A DNA stretch of 64,000 nt from Begonia masoniana (Eukaryota > Streptophyta > Magnoliopsida > Cucurbitales > Begoniaceae): the NCBI GenBank assembly GCA_022432975.1, contig CM039508.1:32320433-32384432 (forward strand), in the 5' to 3' direction. Below are positions 1-17,096 of this stretch, one piece after another (positions within the stretch are counted from its first letter, which is position 1; each line of letters begins with the position of its first letter). Both the position numbers and the translations under genes were made by a program. The notes below the pieces were generated by a model, which saw only the letters and a program-made list of their open reading frames with translations, was not told the DNA's origin and made no database searches.

Positions 1-662
1 TAGCAAATTTGGGCACTTCTCTTCGAACCTTCTTCACCTAAAACATTTCACATTACTGAGTTAAACAAAATCCTAAAAGTTCTAACCAAAAGTCATTCTA
101 GAATCTAATGCATATATTTCTAAATCTTCATAGTCGAGCACCTAGTGTGCGCAGATTAACTTCTAGAACCTAAAAATAACTAGATTCAACCTAGTAACTA
201 ACCACAGATTACAAATGTCACTACTATTACTCAGCCATTGATGAATCTGAAACTACAAGTCTTAGCTGAAAACAGAGCTCTAAGTAACTAACCAGCAACT
301 ACATTGTCTAAGTCTTACCTAGAGCGTGGATTGTCGGGGTGGAGACTGAAGAATCGATCGTTGATGGAGGAGTAGCTGGCCGAGAGAGAGAGGGAGAAGA
401 AGTGCTCTGGAGAAAAAGGGAAATCGCCAAGACAGGAATGTCGGCTACAGTGAGGTTTTAATGAGGTTTAAGGATTTCCATTTCCTATTTATACTACTTA
501 AAATCCATCTTAATTACAATTTTGCCACCCAACCTAGTTTCACATCATTTGGAATTCAATAAATCAGGCATCAATTTAAAATAAAAAGGTCGACAAAAGG
601 TGACAGTTAAATCAGTTTCTTTAAGGAAAGAAATTACCTGACCGAAATTGTCGGGTGTTATA
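1..662 (-). repeat. Partial LTR (5' part, minus orientation) cutting into element A
   Basis: The right boundary reads ...GTCGGGTGTTATA at 650-662. On the minus strand this is TATAACACCCGAC, one base off the TGTAACACCCGAC start of the other LTRs here. To its right, the pol sequence of element A begins abruptly at 663, matching 11125 onward of element B. The minus strand carries a TATA-like motif followed by a leader resembling that of the solo LTR at 1529-3370 (GGGAAATCGCC, then a GAGGTTTAATGAGG-like segment). The element continues off the left edge, so solo LTR and full element cannot be told apart. No target duplication can be checked. Confidence 0.7.
486..493 (-). promoter_or_regulatory. 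TATA-like box of the partial LTR
   Basis: The plus strand reads TATTTATA, so the minus strand reads TATAAATA, about 170 bases inside the LTR start. That is a plausible distance for a U3 promoter. Seen by motif only. Confidence 0.4.
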
Positions 663-1528
663 AGGCTTCCTTAATTCGGTCCAGAACGGTGGGCCGTAGT
701 GTCAAGTCTGCTAGTATGGCCGATAGCTCAGAAACTATCTCCATATCGAACTTCTGTATCTCTGTCCTCAAAGGCATTGATACGGCCGACATAACTGGTT
801 GCATAGTAGCTGGCATCCTGCTCAGTGCATCAGCTACCACATTAGCTTTACCAGGATGGTATTTAATCTCAACATCGTAATCTTTCACAAATTCTAACCA
901 CCGTCTTTGTCTCATGTTTAGCTCTTTCTGGGTAAATGTGTACTTCAGGCTCTTGTGATAAGAAAACACCTCACATGATTGTCTGTACAAGTGGTGTCTC
1001 CATACTTTCAGCGCAAATACGACAGCCGCTAGCTCGAGGTCATGTGTAGGGTAGTTTTGTTCATGGTTCTTCAATTGTCTGGATGCGTATGCTACCACTT
1101 TCCCTTCTTGCATTAGTACACATCCCAAGCCAATCTTGGACGCATCACAGTGTACGCTGAATTTGTCGTCTTCAACTGGCAATACTAACAGAGGAGCAGC
1201 GGTTAATTTCTGCTTAAGTGTCTGAAAACTCACCTCACAAGCTTCAGACCACTTGAACTTGACGTCCTTCCTCGTTAAGCTGGTCATAGGCTTCGCTATT
1301 ACAGAAAATCCCTTGATAAACTTTCTATAATAACCAGCTAACCCGATAAAACTCCGTACCTCACTGGCATTTCTCGGTCTCGGCCATTCTTTCACTGCCA
1401 GAATCTTGGCTGGATCCACGGACACTCCTTCTACCGACACCACATGGCCTAGGAAGTTAATCATGCTCAACCAGAATTCACACTTCGACAGTTTGGCATA
1501 CAATCGGTGCTGTTTTAGAGTCGATAGC
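663..1528 (-). pseudogene. Element A pol, C-terminal RT and RNase H (truncated)
   Basis: The open stretch on the minus strand encodes the end of a Ty3/gypsy reverse transcriptase ([11 protein letters not shown], then FLGHVVS, then [13 protein letters not shown]) and the RNase H domain ([34 protein letters not shown]). Numbering from the Met at 1503, RNase H acidic residues D120, E157 and D225 are present. The third one is lost: the usual FSDHKSL reads FSYHKSL (residue 182, GAT to TAT), whereas element B keeps Asp. Tekay/Del-like family by similarity of motifs. Integrase is absent because the LTR at 1-662 interrupts the frame; the stop at 658-660 belongs to that LTR. The upstream RT half lies beyond the solo LTR at 3371. 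Confidence 0.9.
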
Positions 1529-1867
1529 AGTAACGCCCCGAGTTTTCTGAACCCAGTTTGTTACTCGTAAACTCGGATATCACTAAAACAAAAACTTGGA
1601 CCGAAACTTAAACTTCCTTCGAAATTCAAATTTTAACGTTTGATAAAACATGAAAACTTGTAGCGGAAATCTTTGAGCAAAATAGAATTGAGAAAAACTA
1701 TGTAACAATGTTTGAATGATCACATAAAATATTAAGAAAATAATTCAACCGGAAGGGATGAAAGTTTAGGCGTGAAATACTTGAAATTTATGAAAGTCAA
1801 ACACATCATCCGAAGGACGAAGTCAACCGGAAGGAACTGACATAGAAAACAGAAGGCTTTTCCCTAA

Positions 1868-2052
1868 TAACAAAACGACAAAGTTTCGACTACATCATCC
1901 GGTCACAAAACGACAAAGTTTCGCCTACATCATCCGGTCACAAAACGACAAGATACATCCTACATCTACCGGTGACGTCAGCCGGATGATTTCCTCATCC
2001 GATCGACTTTACTCTATATCCACCGGTCACAAAACGACAAAAGTCCTACTTA
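1868..2052. repeat. Short 35-bp tandem repeat in the solo LTR
   Basis: About four imperfect copies of a 35-bp unit with the core CATCATCCGGTCACAAAACG. One degenerate copy holds TGACGTCAGCCGGATGAT (from 1975), which closely resembles the 61-bp repeat core of the LTR at 5686-9679. Confidence 0.75.
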
Positions 2053-3365
2053 TATCTTCCGATAGACGCAGAACAACAACTCAACTACTTCATGCTGCGC
2101 AAACACAACTCTAATTACAGAAATGAAATTACTCACATTACTCAAATCATTCGAATACCATTCTAACAAATGCATTACTTAAAACAATCCAGCAAGTGCC
2201 CTCGTCAAATCTCAGCAGAATACCATTATCAGAAAAATTCAAAACAATTTCAAAACATTGAAACAACTACTGTCATGAGGACTCAACCTATTCAAATCAA
2301 AACGTTGTCAACTTCACATTTACTCCAACAGACATCAGTTAAACTTCCTCATCAAATACCAGGTCCGTGGCATGAGTGTGCTCCCCCAACCAGCCTATCC
2401 TTCAATGAACTCAGAAGGCTCACCTGCTGTAACTTCTCCACCTACATCACAAAACTCATCTATTAGCCTAATGCTAAGTAAGTAAAGCAGTAATGGAATG
2501 AAATGCTGAAACATAAATTCCTAAACATGCAATTTCTACTTTCTCATCTCAGTTGCATTCACATACGTTCATAAGCTGATCTGATCCCTCGGTTCCCTTG
2601 AGAAGTGGATCAATTTTCCCAAGGTCATACATCCTCTACTCGATTAAGGGGCGGATTAGTTCCCTTAATAGTTTGTCTGTCACATACAGTTCATACTTCA
2701 CTATTCTTACATGAAAATTTATTTTTGTAATCTTTCAAAAACATGATGCGTGACATACAAAATCATTCTCAATATGCATAACCCTACTGTTTTGTGATGT
2801 AGGCCCGAAGGCACATGCATACTTTACTTACCTGGTCTCCTGGAAATCGTTCGGTTTCAACTACTCTGGAAACCCTGCTCACCTAGCATCATAAGAAAAA
2901 ATACCGATTAGATCACCACTAACCTTATCCTAAGTCGTTCGAAAACCTAAGGGGCTCGTTTGGAATCTCTAATCATCATACACTCTCGGCTCAATACTAA
3001 AATCAAACTCAACTCACTCGCAGTATTATCAAAATACGTGCATTACACTATCTCTGCTATCTAGTCACTAAAATCTCGAGAAATAAAATAGAAAACTCAC
3101 CTAGTTTGAGGAATGAGGATCGGAGAGGGAAATCGCCTGGAGCTCTGCTGTGCTTGAGCTGAATATCGGGAAGGAAAATGAGGGAAACAGTGGCGGCTAA
3201 ACCTCATTAAACCCTCCATTAAATACGTTATCCATTTATAAAATTGCTAATTACCCTTTTGTCCTTACATAGTTATTAACTAACCTAATCACTTTCTCCC
3301 TCAATTCTTCCATAAAATTAACACATTATAATTGACAATTAAATTTGGTTTAATAGAGTCGGGTG
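2053..3365. other. Non-coding body of the solo LTR
   Basis: No coding signal. It holds the duplicated-block relative of the D LTR (about 2575-2690), a splice-like GATGTAGGT segment near 2440 on the minus strand, and a TATA-like ATTTATAAA near 3234 on the minus-strand promoter side. The small open frame at 2170-2466 has no recognisable domain and is not supported. Confidence 0.5.
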
Positions 3366-3370
3366 CTACA

Positions 3371-4217
3371 ATAGCACAATTTCCAGGTGCTCCACGTGTT
3401 CAGCCTCACTTCTGGAGTAGACCAGGATGTTGTCTATGAAAATGATTACAAATTTATCCAAGAAATCTTGGAATGTCCTGTTTATCAAGTCCATGAATGC
3501 CTCCGGGGCATTAGTCAATCCGAAAGACATTACCAAAAACTCGTAGTGTCCGTACCAGGTCCTGAAGGCGGTCTTTGGAATATCATCAGCCCTGACCTTT
3601 AATTGATAATAACCGGAGCGCAAGTCAATCTTTGAAAATACCCGAGCTCCTTGCAGCTGGTCAAACAAATCATCGATCCTCGGCAACGGGTACTTATTCT
3701 TGATGGTCAACTTGTTCAGCTCCCAGTAGTCAATGCACATCCGTAGGGACCCATCCTTCTTCTTAACAAATAGGATCGGAGCTCCCCACGGAGAGAAACT
3801 AGAGCGCACAAAACCCTTGTCCACCAACTCCTTTAGCTGAGCCTTCAACTCCTTCAGCTCAATCGGTGCCATACGGTACGAATTCTTTGATACCGACTCA
3901 GCACCAGGATATACGTCAATCTCAAACTCGATTTCACGATCAGGTGGCAATCCCGGTAAGTCATCTAAGAATACCTCTGAGAAGTCTCAAACTACCGAAA
4001 TATTACGAAGTTCCACCTCACCTTGCCTTTGAACGTCTATCACGTGGGCCAGAAATCCGATGCATCCTGACTTCATTAGCTGTTGAGCTTTTAAGGAAGG
4101 TATAACAGGCATACTGTGTTTCCTTGGTATTGCCTGATAAGAGAACTCTACCTCGTTCGGGCGCTTAAACGACACTAGCCCGGACCTGCAGTTGATGGTG
4201 GCATAATGTCTAAACAG
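3371..4217 (-). pseudogene. Element A pol, protease end and N-terminal RT (defective)
   Basis: Continues the gag-protease frame downstream of a TGA stop at about 4215-4217 (Trp of the usual GMDWL motif) and passes a second TGA near 3986. It then encodes the RT palm: [42 protein letters not shown], then [24 protein letters not shown] and [13 protein letters not shown]. The catalytic box reads FIDN instead of the FIDD seen in element D (GAC to AAC). The usual DYREL reads DYWEL (CGG to TGG). Both changes, and the TGG to TGA stop, are C:G to T:A transitions. The frame ends at the solo LTR insertion and resumes at 1528. The protein would be inactive. Tekay/Del-like clade is inferred from motif wording. 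Confidence 0.9.
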
Positions 4218-5525
4218 TCAGTCCACCCCCAGAATAACATCGTATCCCATCATACCGATGACGATAAGGTTGGCATACAACTTCTGGTCTCCCACTGACA
4301 CTATATCATCCCACACAACTTGTTCGGAGTGCATAAACTCTCCGGACGGTAGTATAATGTTGTAGGGCTGATCTGATGGCGTATAACAAAACTCCTGTTT
4401 AACTACGAAGTCCATTGCCACAAACGAATGTGTGGCCCCCGTGTCCCACAAGGTATAAGCAGGTGCATCACATATTGAAATTGTACCTGTAATTGCTGTG
4501 TGCTGAGCGGCATCATCAACATCCTCCATCATTGCAAAAACTCTTAGCACGGCAAGGTTTGGTCTCATGTCCGGCATCGGGCAATCCCGAACATGATGGC
4601 CTCCTTTGCCACATCGAAAACATTGGCCGGTAATAAGTCTGCACTTGCCCCTGTGAAGTTTCCGGCACCGCGGGCATACTGAAGGTTGAGGAGCCCCCAT
4701 AGGCATCTTTCCCTTGTCTTGATAAATGGTGGTTTCATTGGGCCTCTTAATGGCCCTGTTCTGTTGCTGTTGAGGTTGTAAATTTTGACCCCTTTGTTGT
4801 TGTTGCTGTTGAGGTGCATCACGGGGAAATCTCTTCAACGAATCCCTCTGTCTTTGGGACTTTATTTCTAAGGCTTCTAACTGGTAAGCCTTGGCCACCA
4901 CCTTCACATACGGGGCCTCGTCAAATCCCTCGTATGAAATTCCCCGTAAGAGGTCCAGCTTTAAACCTTGAATAAATTGGTGCACCTTGTTTTTGTCAGT
5001 GGCCACCAAATGAGGCGCATAGCGGGATAATGATTCAAACTTCTGAACATATTCGGTCACTGATCCGTATTGTCGTAGCCAAAAGAATTCAACCAACTTC
5101 TCCTTCCTCACACCGCGCTTGAAATACTTCTCGTAAAAGATATTCTTGAATCCCTCCCAGCTTAATGCCACAGTAGTTGACCGCACAGTGTCCCACCAGA
5201 ATCCAGCACTCTTGGTGAGATGAAACGTGGCACATGTGACTTTCTTACTCTCCGCCACCTCGGCATAGTTAAATATCTGTTCAATCTGTCGTACCCATTC
5301 TTCAGCATAAATCGGGTCAGTAGATAGTCCATCAAATGCAGGCGGCTGGAGTCTTTTGAATCTATCTCCACTGGTGTCACGCGGAGCATTACCATGATGG
5401 TTATTTCCGTTATCTTCTCTTGCCATCAAACGTTCAACCATGCGGGACTGTACACCCACCAGTTCGGTTAGTCGGTCCATGGCACGAGAGCTTTCGCTTG
5501 ACTCTTCCTGATGCCCTCTCAACAT
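4218..5525 (-). CDS. Element A Gag-protease (5' part of a gag-pol frame)
   Basis: A 435-codon open frame. In order: an N-terminal charged region; a retrotransposon Gag domain, about residues 65-215 (FDGLSTDPIYAEEWV, CATFHLTKSAGFWWD, WEGFKNIFYEKYF); a Gln-rich linker, about 239-255; a CCHC zinc knuckle C302-C305-H310-C315; and the start of an aspartic protease with catalytic D361 in LWDTGATHSF. An earlier Cys cluster CPRCRKLHRGKC sits at 284-295. Gag packages the RNA; the protease cuts the polyprotein. The start Met (5525) lies just after the putative leader intron and matches element F's start (MVRGHQEESSESS). The frame stops at a Trp-to-TGA change right after the protease flap region, so RT is cut off from translation. 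Confidence 0.9.
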   Translation of the reverse strand: MLRGHQEESSESSRAMDRLTELVGVQSRMVERLMAREDNGNNHHGNAPRDTSGDRFKRLQPPAFDGLSTDPIYAEEWVRQIEQIFNYAEVAESKKVTCATFHLTKSAGFWWDTVRSTTVALSWEGFKNIFYEKYFKRGVRKEKLVEFFWLRQYGSVTEYVQKFESLSRYAPHLVATDKNKVHQFIQGLKLDLLRGISYEGFDEAPYVKVVAKAYQLEALEIKSQRQRDSLKRFPRDAPQQQQQQRGQNLQPQQQQNRAIKRPNETTIYQDKGKMPMGAPQPSVCPRCRKLHRGKCRLITGQCFRCGKGGHHVRDCPMPDMRPNLAVLRVFAMMEDVDDAAQHTAITGTISICDAPAYTLWDTGATHSFVAMDFVVKQEFCYTPSDQPYNIILPSGEFMHSEQVVWDDIVSVGDQKLYANLIVIGMMGYDVILGVD

Positions 5526-5537
5526 TTCTAAGAAATC

Positions 5538-5596
5538 CTATAAACAGAATAACCTAATTTAATAAACAGAACTTTTACGGGAATTTAAACACTCAC
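5538..5596 (-). other. Putative 59-bp leader intron of element A
   Basis: On the minus strand a GTGAGT...TATAG segment lies between CACCAACT and GGATTTCTTAG, 12 bases before the gag start. Elements D, F and G have a GT-AG segment at the same place. Inferred from position and splice consensus only. Confidence 0.5.
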
Positions 5597-5669
5597 AGTT
5601 GGTGGAGCGATCTCACGTGGCGGGTTGCGCAGTCAGACATTTTACATAATTGATTTTAAAACCTTGTTC

Positions 5670-5681
5670 GCTCTGATACCA
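5670..5681 (-). other. Primer binding site, initiator Met tRNA type
   Basis: The minus strand reads TGGTATCAGAGC, complementary to the 3' end of plant initiator tRNA-Met, four bases inside the LTR edge. It marks 5686-9679 as the 5' LTR of element A. Confidence 0.9.
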
Positions 5682-5745
5682 TAACTGTGATGGCCCGTGG
5701 CCCGATTCCAATCGGAATCCGGGAGCTAAGCCATCACTCCGGGAC

Positions 5746-7819
5746 GAATAAGACAAAACAGATGACGTCAGGTGGAAGATGAAATTTTAGAGGCAGCGGT
5801 GGATGCGAATAAGACAAAACAGATGACGTCAGGCGGAAGATGAAATTTTAGAGGCAGCGGTGGATGCGAATAAGACAAAACAGATGACGTCAGGCGGAAG
5901 ATGAAATTTTAGAGGCAGCGGTGGATGCGAATAAGACAAAACAGATGACGTCAGGTGGAAGATGAAATTTTAGAGGCAGCGGTGGATGCGAATAAGACAA
6001 AACAGATGACGTCAGGTGGAAGATGAAATTTTAGAGGCAGCGGTGGATGCGAATAAGACAAAACAGATGACGTCAGGCGGAAGATGAAATTTTAGAGGCA
6101 GCGGTGGATGCGAATAAGACAAAACAGATGACGTCAGGCGGAAGATGAAATTTTAGAGGCAGCGGTGGATGCGAATAAGACAAAACAGATGACGTCAGGT
6201 GGAAGATGAAATTTTAGAGGCAGCGGTGGATGCGAATAAGACAAAACAGATGACGTCAGGCGGAAGATGAAATTTTAGAGGCAGCGGTGGATGCGAATAA
6301 GACAAAACAGATGACGTCAGGCGGAAGATGAAATTTTAGAGGCAGCGGTGGATGCGAATAAGACAAAACAGATGACGTCAGGTGGAAGATGAAATTTTAG
6401 AGGCAGCGGTGGATGCGAATAAGACAAAACAGATGACGTCAGGTGGAAGATGAAATTTTAGAGGCAGCGGTGGATGCGAATAAGACAAAACAGATGACGT
6501 CAGGTGGAAGATGAAATTTTAGAGGCAGCGGTGGATGCGAATAAGACAAAACAGATGACGTCAGGTGGAAGATGAAATTTTAGAGGCAGCGGTGGATGCG
6601 AATAAGACAAAACAGATGACGTCAGGTGGAAGATGAAATTTTAGAGGCAGCGGTGGATGCGAATAAGACAAAACAGATGACGTCAGGTGGAAGATGAAAT
6701 TTTAGAGGCAGCGGTGGATGCGAATAAGACAAAACAGATGACGTCAGGTGGAAGATGAAATTTTAGAGGCAGCGGTGGATGCGAATAAGACAAAACAGAT
6801 GACGTCAGGTGGAAGATGAAATTTTAGAGGCAGCGGTGGATGCGAATAAGACAAAACAGATGACGTCAGGTGGAAGATGAAATTTTAGAGGCAGCGGTGG
6901 ATGCGAATAAGACAAAACAGATGACGTCAGGTGGAAGATGAAATTTTAGAGGCAGCGGTGGATGCGAATAAGACAAAACAGATGACGTCAGGTGGAAGAT
7001 GAAATTTTAGAGGCAGCGGTGGATGCGAATAAGACAAAACAGATGACGTCAGGTGGAAGATGAAATTTTAGAGGCAGCGGTGGATGCGAATAAGACAAAA
7101 CAGATGACGTCAGGTGGAAGATGAAATTTTAGAGGCAGCGGTGGATGCGAATAAGACAAAACAGATGACGTCAGGTGGAAGATGAAATTTTAGAGGCAGC
7201 GGTGGATGCGAATAAGACAAAACAGATGACGTCAGGTGGAAGATGAAATTTTAGAGGCAGCGGTGGATGCGAATAAGACAAAACAGATGACGTCAGGTGG
7301 AAGATGAAATTTTAGAGGCAGCGGTGGATGCGAATAAGACAAAACAGATGACGTCAGGTGGAAGATGAAATTTTAGAGGCAGCGGTGGATGCGAATAAGA
7401 CAAAACAGATGACGTCAGGTGGAAGATGAAATTTTAGAGGCAGCGGTGGATGCGAATAAGACAAAACAGATGACGTCAGGTGGAAGATGAAATTTTAGAG
7501 GCAGCGGTGGATGCGAATAAGACAAAACAGATGACGTCAGGTGGAAGATGAAATTTTAGAGGCAGCGGTGGATGCGAATAAGACAAAACAGATGACGTCA
7601 GGTGGAAGATGAAATTTTAGAGGCAGCGGTGGATGCGAATAAGACAAAACAGATGATGTCAGGTGGAAGATGAAATTTTAAAGGCAGCGGTGGATGTGAA
7701 TAAGACAAAACAGATGAATTCAGGCGGAAGATGAAATTTTAGAGGCAGCGGTGGATGCGAATAAGACAAAATAGATGACGTCAGGTGGAAGATGAAATTT
7801 TAAAGGCAGTGGTGGATGC
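5746..7819. repeat. 61-bp minisatellite, 34 copies, in the LTR
   Basis: Exact period 61 over 2074 bases, which is 34 units of the type GAATAAGACAAAACAGATGA..., almost without divergence except in the last few copies. Each unit carries TGACGTCA, the palindromic CRE/TGA-type bZIP core, except for decayed copies near 7655 and 7712. Units differ chiefly at one site (CAGGCGG or CAGGTGG): copies 2, 3, 6, 7, 9 and 10 have C, and nearly all others have T. Confidence 0.97.
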
Positions 7820-8990
7820 AGTTTTAAACGGGCAGCGGGCAGTGGTATATGCAGTTTTAAACGGGCAGCGGGCAGCGGTGGATATGATTTTACAAGTAGC
7901 GGTGGACGTAGTTTTTAAAAGGGGCAGCGGGCAGCGGTGGATATGATTGGAAGATGTAGTTTAAAAGGGAAGAATTTGACAACTTTTAACAGGATTACAT
8001 GAGAACAAAAGACGTGAAAACAGGAGGTATGAAAGTTTCAAGCTTCAGAAAACGATTCAAAATATGATTCTTGGGCATATCAGGAAAACACGACAGAACT
8101 TTAAGAAAAATAGATTGCATGGATAACTCTAAAATCAGAGTTAATCCATGCACACCTTAAAAGAGAAAATATTCCAACCAATTCCAAAATACTTCAGAAT
8201 ATAAATTCAACTGTCAAATACAGCGGTTTTAAAACTTAAACATCAGAACTTATACCTTGTTTTAAGATCTGGAAGACTGTACAGAACTCGATATACATTT
8301 TCAAAACTTCACCAGACAGGGATTTTCAAACATCAACACAAATCTTATACACCGGTTTCAAATTTCAAAAGCTATGCAGGACTTGATATAATTTCAAAAT
8401 ACCCTCACTAAAACAGAATGTGTCTGGCTGCAGCAACCAAACCCCACGAGCTCGATCTGCCAACTATGTCAAATCATCATCTTGAGGCACAAAGTCCTCA
8501 TTTGCGAGTTCAGTACCTACATCAGAGAGCTCACCTATGAGTCTAAAACTCAGTAAGAACATATATATAGATGCAGTGATACATATGCTATGCATGAACT
8601 TTCAGAAATACGGTGATAGTACAGTACATTGCGTTTCAGTGGCGGAGGGGTATAAGTGGGGCTTATAGGGGAACTGGCAAGTGCACGAGAGGCACATAAC
8701 AGAAACAGAACAGAACAGTGGGCCAGTCCCCGTCCCGCACTTAACCATTACATTTCAGTCAGATTTTATCTTGCTTAGCTTCAAACCGTGTACAGAAAAT
8801 AGTTTTGCATGAACTTTCAGGAAAATCGTGTATGCATGGATATTCACAGTGCTTACAATTAAAACAGCAGACAACAGAAATAACACAACAGAACCTAAAG
8901 GAAAAACAGACAACTCGAAATATATCGTCAACTTATCTACCCGAAACCTCCCGACAGAAGTAAAATCCTAGAGTCTCCGTGATGTAGGGC
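7820..8990. other. LTR body between array and conserved block
   Basis: First a degenerate GGCAGCGGGCAGCGGTGGATATGA repeat zone (7820-7950), then sequence shared with the solo LTR at 50150-50620 and, inverted, with F at 60160-60650 (TGCATGGATAACTCTAAAA at about 8117). A short acidic open frame on the minus strand (about 8470-8520) has counterparts in those LTRs. No gene. Confidence 0.6.
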
Positions 8991-9679
8991 CTTAAGGGCC
9001 AACCTACGGGTATGAACTTATCTGTTTGCTGTAGAATTGATGTTCTTGGTCGTCTCGGTTATGCACGGAAAGAAAATAAACAAGCTGCAAATACTAACAA
9101 ATAACTTGTAGGATATGCTCCTAACTCCATTCAGGTTTTTAGAAAACAAACCAACATGTTTTCATGCAATAAGAGCGAGTTTTCTCCAAAATATCACAAA
9201 CCCTAAACTTCAACAAAACTGTCATTTTAACTTGCCCAGGCACGTTAGCATAAGCAGATGCTTACCTTAGGCAGAAACAGAAGAAAAATCAAAGAAGATC
9301 GAAGGTACTTCGATAGATGATTTTTGCCTGGAAGAGAGGAAACAGAGAGGAAGGGATGAGTGAGAAGGTTCACGTAGAAGAAAGGAGAATAGGTAGGTTT
9401 CTCAGCAAGTTATGGACATTTGGCAACCATCCATTGGCTCCCTCCCATCAACCTTAATTCCTTCCTAATTTACCCCTCCATGCATCTCTAACTAATGGTT
9501 TCATTCACTCATACATTAGTTTGGTTTTTATCCCATTATCCAAATATACATACTTATATGTATCTATATATAATTTCCATCGATTTGGTTTCCAACAAAA
9601 CGTTCATTGTATTAATACCAATTTAATCCCACAAAATGATTCGGGGAGAAATTACATAGGCAAAATGCCGGTTGTTACA
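8991..9679 (-). promoter_or_regulatory. U3-side part of the A/B LTR
   Basis: The first roughly 700 bases of the LTR in its own orientation. An AT-rich TATATATAG-like motif lies near 9558-9567 on the minus strand. A CT-rich leader, seen as GA-rich on the plus strand at 9330-9385, resembles the CT-rich leader of F at 59430-59560. Promoter location is inferred. Confidence 0.4.
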
Positions 9680-9690
9680 TTCCACCCACC
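9680..9690 (-). other. Polypurine tract of element B
   Basis: The minus strand reads GGTGGGTGGAA directly before the LTR start TGTAACAACC, which primes plus-strand synthesis in LTR elements. It marks 5686-9679 as B's 3' LTR. Confidence 0.8.
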
Positions 9691-9719
9691 TTAACAGAAA
9701 TTTTGTCCCCAAAATTTCT

Positions 9720-15100
<5,381 letters not shown>

Positions 15101-15116
15101 AATACCCCCAAACTTG
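15101..15116 (-). other. Polypurine tract of element C
   Basis: The minus strand reads CAAGTTTGGGGGTATT directly before the LTR start TGATAACTC. This fixes C as minus-oriented with its 3' LTR on the left. Confidence 0.75.
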
Positions 15117-17009
<1,893 letters not shown>

Positions 17010-17088
17010 AATTAAGTAAATTTGATTGGTTGCTTAAATAGGTTAAAGTTGATTAGCCAAGGGCATTTGTGTAATTGTGAAGCAAGTG

Positions 17089-17096
17089 TTATAAGT
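17089..17096 (+). promoter_or_regulatory. TATA-like box in the D LTR
   Basis: TTATAAGT, about 140 bases into the complete LTR, followed by a CT-rich leader (CCCTCTTTCG...). The same motif is at about 32539 in the 3' LTR. Motif evidence only. Confidence 0.35.

Larger units (their letters stand above)
1529..3370 (-). mobile_element. Solo LTR inserted in the RT of element A
   Basis: The segment starts AGTAACGCCCC (a one-base variant of TGTAACGCCCC) and ends GGGTGCTACA, so on the minus strand it runs TGTAGCACCCGAC...TTACT. It is flanked by an exact 5-bp duplication ATAGC at 1524-1528 and 3371-3375. Closing the gap over one duplication puts the RT reading frame of element A back in register, which proves insertion. 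About 1.84 kb, with no internal coding region or second LTR: a solo LTR left by LTR-LTR recombination. It shares blocks with the LTRs of element D, for instance the CTCGATTAAGGGGCGGATTA segment near 2640-2660 (inverted relative to 17740), so the families are related. Confidence 0.92.
5686..9679 (-). repeat. Full LTR shared by elements A (5') and B (3')
   Basis: About 3994 bases. On the minus strand it begins TGTAACAACCGGCATTTTG at 9679 and ends ATCACA at 5686. To the left are a primer binding site and gag (element A). To the right are a polypurine tract and the pol end (element B). The same LTR family recurs as the solo LTR at 49084-51776 and as the LTR of F at 59163-62881: blocks such as GATGTAGGGCCTTAAGGGCC (8982 here, 51102 in the solo LTR, inverted near 59740 in F) are common to all three. 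The tandem array fills its 3' third. Confidence 0.9.
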
